Assembly (NCBI GenBank): GCA_028673005.1
Contig: CM054118.1
Location: forward strand, 88,326,858 to 88,390,857
From: Tanypteryx hageni
Lineage: Eukaryota; Arthropoda; Insecta; Odonata; Petaluridae
Direction: 5' to 3'
Length of the DNA stretch: 64,000 nucleotides
Shown here: piece by piece, positions 44,573-64,000 of the stretch
Position numbering within the stretch: the first letter of the stretch is position 1
Layout: every line of letters begins with the position of its first letter
Program-made: the position numbers and the translations under genes
The notes under the pieces: model-generated
The model's input: only the letters and a program-made list of their open reading frames with translations
Databases searched by the model: none
What the model was told of the DNA's origin: nothing

Positions 44573-45245
44573 TCATGGTTTATTATACAATGGCATAACA
44601 TAAGCTTTCGGAATGTTTGATCCTTTTTGCAATGGGCATAAACTCCATTCTTGCTTCCTGCCATCACAGGAGCCATCAACTATGATTAACATTAGCTTGT
44701 TAAAAGGCAAATCAATTTTCATAGCATAAATTTCATAAGTATTAAATATATCCTCACCTCTAGTGCTCGCTTTCATCAGCAATAATTTCAGAAGTTCCTC
44801 CTTTGCTGTAAAATCACTAAACACTATTCTCACCATGATTGCTAATTGGGCAGTATTTGACAAGTGTGTGCTTTCATCAAGTTGAAGGGAATACTAGTCA
44901 CATTTATTAAAACTCAGTCTGGAGTACACAATTCATATCACTCAAAATAACTTCCACTCTTATAATGATTTTGTCATTTGAAAGCTGCAAATTTTTTAGT
45001 TGACATTATTTATTTTTCATTTGAAAAATCCATCAAAAACTTAATCACCTCTTGCTATGAATGCTTCCCTAATATGCTCCTCAGCTTCAAATGACTTTTT
45101 CTTCAATGCTAATAAATGAACAATTTTAAAATGTTGCATTTTTAGATAGCACAACAATGCACTTTCCCTCGACATCAACAAACAAAATCCTTCTTCCTAC
45201 TCATTTTTAAAATACATTTTTACCATTTTAGTTTGTGACATTTTG
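44573..45245 (-). pseudogene. hAT-derived transposase relic (GTF2IRD2/ZBED5-like group)
   Basis: The minus frame at 44,863-44,573 reads AIMVRIVFSDFTAKEELLKL, STRGEDIFNTYEIYAMKIDL and LIIVDGSCDG, matching the catalytic region of the hAT-derived family in which 'FIR.V..DF...EELL...  GEDIF......  IDL....  TDG' is conserved. The usual TDGAPAM is degraded. Upstream (about 45,245-45,000) short fragments such as KKKSFEAEEHIREAFIARG fit the preceding region, with several stops. Dead copy; ends not identified. Confidence 0.65.
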
Positions 45246-45599
45246 AGTAACTGGGCTTTATGAAGACTACAAATAGAAAAAACCAGTGACACAGGCACTG
45301 ATGAATCTGGATATCTTGATATATAAATGTGAAATTCTGTTTGTTTTGTTGTTTGTTATTTTTGTACTGCAGCTCCTTTTAATCCTATACAAATATAGGT
45401 AACTCTCATTTTACGCACGTTTGTTTTACGTATTTTTGCTTTAACAAACTCGGTTAATCATGAATTTGTAGTGATTTTTTATTTACATTGCTGACAGAGC
45501 ATGTACATTCCGTCCGCGCGGTCTCCGCTGTGCAGTTGTTACACTGCACATGTGATTCGGGTGGATTCGGAAAATGAGTAAAAAACATAAATCTTTGTA

Positions 45600-46510
45600 T
45601 CCTGCTGCAACCCCAATGAAGAGACAAAGAAAAACAATAATGGTAATGCTGAGGGAGACTGCAAATTGAAACCTGTTTTAGTTTATCATTCAGCTAATCC
45701 CCGTGCTTTAAAAGGTTATGTGAAGCACCTATTACCAGTGCATTTTTATTCTAATGCTAAGGGGTGGATAACAGGAACCATTTTTTGTGATTATCTAGTG
45801 TCTAAACTTGAAGGTGAACTGCAACAGTATTGTGAAAAAGAAAACATTCTATTTAAGATATTAATTTTAGTAGATAATGCCCCTGGACATCCTCCTTCAA
45901 TTCAAGATTTAAAAGAGCATATAAAAGTTGTGTTTTTACCTCCGAACACTATGTCGTTAATCCAGCCTATGGATCAGGGAGTAATTGCTACATTGAAAGC
46001 ATATTCTCTAAAAAAAGTTTCAATATTATGGTGAATGGAATGGAGGAGAAAAATATAAGTGCCAAAGAGTTTTGGAAAAGCTTTAATATCCAAAATGCAA
46101 TAATGCTAATTGGCGAGGCATGGAATGAGATTCCTCATTTGCGTATGAATGGTGTTTGACGAAAATTGTGCCCATATTTTATTTATGACTTCAAAGGGTT
46201 CAGTATTGATGATGATATCGTTGAAACAAAAAAGAAAATTGTGAAATTGGCAAAGAAAGGAGGATTTGAAAACATAGAGTTAGATGATGTAGCAGAGTTA
46301 TTAGCAGCACATCAGGAAGATTTAACGAATGAAGATTTAATTCAACTTGAAAGTGAACAGCGGGAGGAGGAACCGGAGGAGGAGGAAGTGACAGCTGAGA
46401 ATGAAGTGCGCATCCTCACTAGCAGATGATTATCAAAAGCATTTGAACTCATTGATGATGGTTTGGCTATTTTGGATGAAGATGATCTAGACTTAGTGGA
46501 AAAGTAAAGA
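45600..46510 (+). pseudogene. Tigger/jerky-type DDE transposase, deleted and frameshifted
   Basis: The longest frame (45,666-46,034) has LLPVHFYSNAKGWITGTIFC, ILILVDNAPGHPPS and SLIQPMDQGVIATLK, carrying the last two acidic catalytic positions. After a frameshift the C-terminal part (46,166-46,429) gives the acidic tail LAAHQEDLTNEDLIQLESEQ typical of Tigger proteins. The DNA-binding domain and first catalytic Asp are missing, as if deleted between about 45,600 and 45,666. Confidence 0.8.
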
Positions 46511-47016
46511 GAAATGTTCTTGCTTCATTGACATGCTATTCAGAAATCTTAAAAGAAAAAAAGACGAATGCAAAGCAAATGTCATTGCTCTCATATTTTA
46601 AGAAAGGTGAATCTGTTACGCCTGAAACATCACCAGCCTCGTCATCATCTGATCCAGACAATCCCACCTCCCTCATGTAACCTCCGTCACCCTCAAGCCA
46701 TCTCAGCAAATGTTAGTGCAATATCTATGTATCTCCGTTAAGGTAAAAATAAATATTTATTACTTGCTTCCTTATTTTGCATTTATACAGTAAAAATATG
46801 AATATGTGAATATAAGATGTATAGGGTGTCTAGCGACCGGGAAATGCAGGAATTGTACGCGATATTTTAATCAGAGGGATTGTATGGAGATTATATGACA
46901 AAAAAGATTTGTTTTAACTTAAGGAAAATATTCAATCGCCATTTATTATTTATAAATGTTACAGTATTTTGCTAATTCTACTTTTGATTTACGAATGCTT
47001 TCTCGGAACCTAACTA

Positions 47017-47879
47017 CCATATTAGCCCGAATATAATGCGACCCCGAATATAGTACGACCCCAAGTATTTTGAAAGGAATTTTAGAAAAAGACTAAAAAC
47101 ATTTAATTTTCTATATTTTGCACATTTAAATTACCTGTAAACTCATGAATTATGTACTAAAGGGGGGTAATGTGACGCCACGTTTAGACGGTCCTCGTTT
47201 TCTAACGTTGAGTGTCGCGACCCTGCGTGAAGTTGTGCCGGTGCTGTGGTTGCTGCAATTTGACCTTGATTTATTTTCTAGTCTCCTCAGACCACTACCG
47301 AGTATACTTGTACAATGTAGCATCGTAACATGGACGTCCAATTCACTTACAATGCAGCAATTATAAAAATATGCGCTGAAACACGCGTCATGAAACGTGC
47401 CGATACGCAGTTATTTTTTAAAGATACAAGTATTCGAATATAGTACGAATGATCTCCTCAGACCCCTACCGAGTATACTTGTACAATGTAGCATCGTAAC
47501 ATGGACGTCCAATTCACTTACAATGCAGCAATTATAAAAATATGCGCTGAAACACGCGTCATGAAACGTGCCGATACGCAGTTATTTTTTAAAGATACAA
47601 GTATTCGAATATAGTACGAATGATCTCCTCAGACCCCTACCGAGTATATTTGTACAATGTAGCATCGTAACATGGAACGTCCAATTCACTTACAATGCAG
47701 CAATTATAAAAATATGCGCTGAAACGCGCCATGAAACGCGCCGATACGCAGTTATTTTTTAAAGATACAAGTATTCGAATATAGTACGAATGCAACAAGT
47801 ACTCGAATATAGTGCGAATGCGACTTTCAAAGGTACATATTGTGGAAAAAAATATCGCACTATATTCGGGTCAATACGG
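47017..47879. mobile_element. TA-flanked inverted-repeat element nested in the Tigger
   Basis: Left end CCATATTAGCCCGAATATAA, right end (reverse complement) CCGTATTGACCCGAATATAG; TA lies on each side (47,015-47,016 and 47,880-47,881). It contains the 171-bp tandem triplication and, at 47,190-47,230, the motif shared with 715-757. No transposase. The insertion splits the right subterminal region of the Tigger. Confidence 0.8.
47281..47792 (+). repeat. Three tandem copies of a 171-bp unit
   Basis: The phrase 'tctcctcagacc' recurs at 47,282, 47,453 and 47,624, a period of exactly 171 bases between copies. Shared landmarks are 'ccgagtata.ttgtacaatgt', 'acatgg(a)acgtccaattcac', 'aaatatgcgctgaaac' and 'gatacgcagtta'. 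Copies 1 and 2 are almost the same; copy 3 carries a few changes and indels. It forms the core of the nested element. Confidence 0.9.
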
Positions 47880-48373
47880 TAGTTCATAAAACGAGAGTTA
47901 CCTGTACTATGTCCTCTTCATCTTTTGCCATTTCTGCTCATTCCCATTCTCTTTTTCTTCCTCCCTCTAACTACTTAATAGAGAATTTACAACTCCCAAC
48001 TGTACAAATCTCAAAAAATGTTTTAGAGGAAACAAAATATCAAATTTACAGAAAAATCTTTTTCATGCCAGGGACTTGATATCTCAAACACATCTGGTAC
48101 TTGATGCATCTCATGACAACAACAGGCACCAAACAGACTAAATTCAGACACACAAGCACTCAACTCATTCTCGCAGATCTCTAAAAAATTTTAAAAGAGG
48201 AAAAGCATCTAATTCTATATGTATACATTTCAAAAGTGAAGCTCTCATCGTCAGCAGATGATATTAAATGAAGGAGGGCAGAAAATCAGTGGCGATTAAT
48301 AGATTCAGTAAATGTGTTATACCTGTGTATAAAAGCCCGATCCATATTCAAGCACTAAAATGGTGCATTTATT

Positions 48374-49347
48374 ACCCTTTAAACGCCAGATTTAAATATC
48401 CCTTCGGCGAATCTCGCTGCCAGCCTTATTTTTGGCCATTTAAATTTTTCTTGCTTTTGATCAGATAAAACCTTGTATTTCCTGAACTATAAGAGATAAA
48501 TTAGCCAAACAAAAAGTAATGTTTAAGAAAATTGTTTGGGTAATAGCGAGTATACATCCTTTATACTAAAAGAAAAGAAAACAACCCAAATTCTGAGTAA
48601 ATATATAAAGTATAAAAAATCATAATAAAACATAACTAACACTACTTTTTCTTACATTTTACAATTTTTAAAGTACTGTTTTGGTGTGGTACTCCTCAAA
48701 GCATGGAAATATAGAGCCCTACATTGCATATTTTGCACTTAATCGCTGTTCTAGTATATTTCCCCTCTCGGACTATACACAGCAGCGAAGACGATTTTGC
48801 TTTACCGAACAGTGTTTGTTTTCTTTGTCCTCCAAGCGATACAATTGTGTACAGCTTGGTCTTCCACTTTGGGAATTAACAGCGGGAAGATCTGTCTTAG
48901 ATCAGATTTTGCACGAGAGCGATACGAAACTCTCGATGCGTCATCTGCCTACCAGATGACGTCAGGAGAACATAACTATAGAGGACCATGACGTTGAGGA
49001 GGTGGAAGAAGAGCTTCTTCCAGCTACGGTGGCTGACCTCATAGCTAGTCGCCATCCTATCCCCCTTATCTACGTGAAATGAGAAGGGGAGGGATGCCGC
49101 AATCTCCCTTATCTCTGTTTACAGTTGGTGGGAGGTCTTCCCCGCCCCCAGTGGTGAATCGGCGGCATGGTTGCCTCAATGATTCTTGAGAGCATTGCTC
49201 AAGGACAAACCCTTCAAAATTTCCCGCCTCTATGATGAAAACGACATCTGTAAGTGACCTCCAAACAAAGCATTCCTATATGGGTACGGCCGGCAGCAAG
49301 CGGGTCACATTTTGCATACCCGTACAGGTACGGCCGGCGTTTAAAGG
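48374..49347. mobile_element. Possible piggyBac-like element
   Basis: The left end has CCCTTTAAACGCCAG and the right end, inverted, CCTTTAAACGCCGGCCGTAC. TTAA flanks the right end (49,348-49,351) and an imperfect 'ttatta' the left. TTAA targets and C-starting termini fit piggyBac-type elements. The interior is GC-richer than its surroundings (48,890-49,350) and has short open frames (48,681-48,991) but no recognised transposase. Confidence 0.45.
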
Positions 49348-49351
49348 TTAA

Positions 49352-50526
49352 GCATGAATATGAGAATAGAATTCAACAATTGGGGCAACAATGATCCAAT
49401 ATAAATAAAATGTGTGAAAATGTGAAAAAATCGTATTAAAATGTAATTTTGGAAATTTATGAATGAGATTTACATTTTTTCTTCTCATAACTAAGCTAAA
49501 TATCTCATCCTTGAATATTTTAAAATGTTTACGGCAAAGGTTTGCATGTCAAGAAATGGTGTTTTGCACGTTTCATATATCCAACGAGAATTTATAACTC
49601 CAGCAAATTATAAGGTACAGTACAAAAATAACTATAAAAATAGTTAATTACAAAAATGTCAATGTGAAGATAACAGAAAGAAAATTAATGAAAAACACAA
49701 TTTTAATTATATGAAATTTGGGTGCCCTCAGGGTCAAACCCCAACCTTGGCCTTTGGGAGTGTTGGTATAAACATTCAAAGCACGCTTTCCTTACACATG
49801 TAGTATAAGGATTGAGATGGTAATATAATCTCGAGATTTAACAATGATATGGTCGGCAAAGCGACATATCATTAAAAAGCTTGAATTTTTCTAATAAATA
49901 TGATTTAAACATAGAACTTGAGCGATTTTGAACTGTAGGTGAAATGTGACGATAACAACACTGGCAGTCTAAATTCAATGTGTGGGCCTGCAACTGACAC
50001 ATCATCTGATCTGTCATAAAAGAAATTTTCCCGAGTTTGTGCGCGCATTATAATTATATTGTGATAACAGTAATAAAAAGGGTCAAATGCTTATCAAACT
50101 TCAAATTTATCAGCAGAAAGTCCAAAAAATTCTAATCTTAATTCTACATAGGTATATAAAGGCATTTAAATGAATTATACACACAGGTTTGTTCAATGAT
50201 TTCATTTTTATGTACTATAAATATGAATATTTTTATGCAGTTTTGCTTATGATGGACATTGTTTTCACAGAAAAACAAAATTGATAACAATAACTCCCAA
50301 CAAAACCTTGCTACACAATGAATGACATTATCAGTCTATAATTCCTTTAACTTTAAATGAAAAAGTTTTCAATGGCATATTCTGTTTTAAAAATACTATT
50401 CATTGAAAGAAATAAACACTGAATGCATTACTGCACAATGGATTTCAAATCCAATACTGATTCCAAGCAACATTTTAACAAATCAAGATGGCCACAGCCA
50501 TCACTTACTAGTTACCATCTGGAAAC
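49352..50526. other. Gene-free AT-rich stretch
   Basis: I see no gene, RNA or clear repeat boundary here. It is probably downstream of the ABCC gene's last exon or holds its 3' UTR, which I could not locate. Confidence 0.25.
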
Positions 50527-50728
50527 AACAACTACATCACTTCTTACACACTTTATTTATCAAGTGATGGGGACGGTCCTTCCTTGGCTAGCACAGCTTC
50601 TTCCCAAGCCATTACATAACAAAACCAGTCTTCATCATCTTGCTAACTGTTTTGATTTAAGGTATGCCTAAAGAAGCAAGTAGCATCAAAACAATGATAC
50701 ATTTAATGTTATAATAAAAATAAACCCT
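50527..50728 (+). repeat. Dispersed ~205-bp repeat, copy 2
   Basis: Partner of 44,348-44,553, same orientation, with scattered substitutions and a small insertion ('ccagtc') relative to copy 1. Flanking sequences on both sides do not match between the copies, so it is an interspersed element and not part of a larger duplication. Confidence 0.75.
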
Positions 50729-50933
50729 TTTAAAATTTATCTAAGCAACAAATAATAATAATCATAACTAAATTTTATCTTAATTTCCTTAACAAAAGAA
50801 TTGAAATAAATTATAAGTTTTTAAGCAAGACTCAAAAACAATAACTACTAAATTTGAGTCTAATGAATTATGCAATTTCCGGGTTTTCAAGGTTAATATA
50901 GTTATTTGAGAATTCACCATATTTACCCAACTA

Positions 50934-52453
50934 CAGTAAAACCTCATTATTTTGATCCCAGATAATTCGAAACAGTGTGTAGTCCGAAGCTAAGAGCAGT
51001 CCCTGGCCATCATCATAGGATTTTGCGTACTTTTTAATACGGATTATCCGAAATATGTACACAATGGAATTCGAAGATATGATCTATTCCAGTGACTCAT
51101 GAACATTTTGTTTAATTCGAAACCTTTACCCATATTGTGTGTTTAAGTGGAAAGTTTGTGCGCGCACATGACAAAGGCATCACATTTTTGTTCTCCCTTT
51201 CTTGCAAACAAAATATACATTGCCCCCAAACAGGTTACACATCACAAAGCAGTGCCTGCATCCCCTTCCACCACACAGTAGCTTTCATGCAGAGGTTAGT
51301 CTCAGCATTGAATAGGGGTTTTTAGAACCCACAATTGGCATAATTACGCGAAAATTCAATCAGAAAATTTGACGTATAATATAGGTAAAAGGAAAACAGC
51401 GAAAATAACAGAATTAAGCATAATAGGAAGGTTCAAGATTACTGTTTTGAAATACATCAAGGTTTTCCAGATTTAAGAAAATTTATTGCATCAAAAAAAT
51501 AGAGAAATTAGCAATCTCCGCAGCATACTCGGTATGACTGTATATAAGTTTTCATCCTGCATATTACTGGGCATGCAGGACGATGCTGAAGAGCATCTCT
51601 TACAATTCTAAGAGATCATCCATAATATACCTCATGCTTATGTTTGTCTTTTTAGTTTTCCCTTCCCTTAAACTCGGTGTGCTAAGCTTGACCCCTACTC
51701 CTCCCTCCAGCCTGCATAATGCAATTCATGCATTTAAACCCCCTCACCAGCAGTCCCAAAGGGAGAATGCGTTGAAAACGTATTGTAGAAAAGAATTCGT
51801 ACATAATTGTAAAATCATCACCTGTCACAACAAATACGACCACATTATTTTGAGAGCACGTATATTTTATTACAGCTGTGTAATATGGATGGAAATAAAA
51901 TTACAATGCAATGTATGAAATTGCCTAGAGCTAATAAAGAATTAATTAATTATTTTTGACCATACCGATGGCATGGAAAGTTTGAACGAAATTGGAGAGA
52001 ATTACTATGTGATGGTTCCTATCTATCATCTATACAATATTTCACACAAGCATTTTTCCAATCTTTTTAGCAGGCATTTTTGCAATCTTTTGGCTGAGTA
52101 CGCATAGTTGAAAGTATTTTCTTCCGAAACATGGCGTAAAAGAGTAATTTGAAATACATACTGGGAAAATTGGGATGTTCACTCGATCCTATTTTTCACA
52201 CGCTGTGGTGTTCGTGAATCATGAATTAAGTGGTCACTTCAGCTCTGTTCATGAATTTGCCATGTGTACGGACTTGTAAGGTAAATACGTTTTGTAACAG
52301 AACAGATAGATAAGACTATATTGCGATTTTACTGTCCAAGTAGCAGACCGTAAGAAATTTCGATTTTTTTTAAAGTTCATTTATTTCGAACCTGGATAAT
52401 TCGAAGTCACATTTTTGTGGTCCCTTGAACTTCGAAATAACAAGGTTTTACTG
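50934..52453. mobile_element. Tigger/pogo-type element (1,520 bp)
   Basis: CAGTAAAACCTCATTATTTT at the left and AATAACAAGGTTTTACTG at the right are inverted, with TA on each side (50,932-50,933 and 52,454-52,455). Secondary matching words (gataattcgaaacag; ggataattcgaagtc) occur just inside each end. No transposase remnants that I can recognise, so it is probably non-autonomous or very old. Confidence 0.8.
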
Positions 52454-52969
52454 TATAAGACAAGATTTTTTTAGGGATCATTTTATATTTGCAAGCAAAG
52501 AAATCAAAAATATTGACAGTTATCATGACTGGTTTAGCATGTTTAAATCACAAGTATTTTTAGACTGCACATCGTGATGAAAATATTTAGTTTAAAATAA
52601 AAAATAATCCCAATGATCTTATTTATCTTATTTGCTTCAGAATGCCTTATAAAACATTTTTCCTCAAAACTGGTTTCTGTCTTATATTTGAGGTCATCTT
52701 GTAATTGGGTTAGTACGGTACTTAAATAATGCCATATTAAACAACAGATCTGCTATTGAAATGATAAAAATCAGGCATAATCACAATGCTCAATACCTAA
52801 ACTGCAGACAGCAGGTTTAAAAAGTTCAACTATGCATAATGGGGTTTAGTTCTAAAATTTATATAACCTCCAATAATTTATATTACATCAAATATATTTT
52901 AAAAGTATAAAATCTTGAAATTCTAGAAATCGACAGAAAGATAAAATGCTACAAGAAATCAATACTCAC

Positions 52970-63784
<10,815 letters not shown>

Positions 63785-64000
63785 CTGGAGAATACACAAA
63801 ATTATCAGAAACAGAAACAATAAAATAATTACAAAAGAGAAATCTTTGATGAATAATTATCCACCGCAATTAAAGACATCACTTTTGCAAAATCTGCAAG
63901 CTAAACAATTTGCAGCTTAGATATCAATAGCGAATAGTATAGCATAGATTAGTTTTTACATAGAGTTTACCTTTTAAAATGTGTTGCAAAGATAGTAAAT

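Larger units (their letters stand above)
45396..47904 (+). mobile_element. Tigger/pogo-type element with a nested element
   Basis: The left end TAGGTAACTCTCATTTTACG and the inverse right end AAACGAGAGTTACCTG are flanked by TA (45,394-45,395 and 47,905-47,906). Inside are a broken transposase (45,600-46,510) and, near the right end, a second TA-flanked element (47,017-47,879). Without the nested piece it would be about 1.65 kb. Confidence 0.85.

Noticed and set aside
48681..48991. Two overlapping plus-strand frames inside the possible piggyBac-like element as transposase
   Set aside because: No DDD catalytic motif or Cys-rich C-terminal finger of piggyBac could be seen.

Overview
The window looks like nuclear DNA of an arthropod, most likely an insect. 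It is AT-rich, has GT-AG introns of 0.1-4.5 kb, carries the end of a protostome-type chemosensory ionotropic receptor, and is packed with insect-style DNA transposons (mariner, hAT, Tigger/pogo, piggyBac-like, Polinton) and tRNA-derived SINEs. I cannot name the species from sequence alone.

Host genes, left to right. (1) The last two exons I can see of an ionotropic receptor (IR) gene lie on the minus strand at 4.7-6.2 kb. (2) A complete nine-exon RAD18 gene (DNA-damage-tolerance E3 ubiquitin ligase) lies on the plus strand, 13,699-27,742. I rebuilt it exon by exon with consistent phases; it encodes 609 residues with RING, UBZ4 zinc finger and SAP domains, and exon 8 holds a 27-bp coding minisatellite. 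(3) The 3' half of an ABCC (MRP4-like) transporter lies on the minus strand, 52,970-63,784. Its last ten visible exons cover part of transmembrane domain 2 and all of nucleotide-binding domain 2; the 5' half lies beyond the right edge.

Mobile DNA fills the introns and intergenic space. The centrepiece, between the two convergent genes RAD18 and ABCC, is a nest of elements at 29.7-43.9 kb. A decayed mariner is split twice: by a 5,179-bp hAT element (30,089-35,267, 8-bp target duplication) and by a 7,916-bp Polinton/Maverick (35,806-43,721, 6-bp target duplication). The Polinton is in turn hit by a 370-bp tRNA-derived SINE (39,909-40,278, 7-bp target duplication). The Polinton has lost DNA polymerase B, the packaging ATPase and the integrase core. 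It keeps an integrase tail with chromodomain, a repeat-expanded probable minor capsid protein, a small basic virion-type protein, a major-capsid-like protein, an adenain-like protease, two related putative nuclease-like proteins, and a BIR (inhibitor-of-apoptosis-type) zinc domain that runs into the terminal inverted repeat.

Elsewhere I delimited, by target duplications and inverted termini, hAT elements at 10.2-12.1, 18.7-19.1, 24.7-25.5 and 61.6-63.2 kb, and Tigger/pogo-type elements at 45.4-47.9, 50.9-52.5, 54.3-55.1 and 61.0-61.5 kb, one of which contains a second element with a 171-bp tandem triplication. A decayed GC-spiked repeat array with roughly 350-bp spacing flanks the 10.2-kb hAT element upstream of RAD18.
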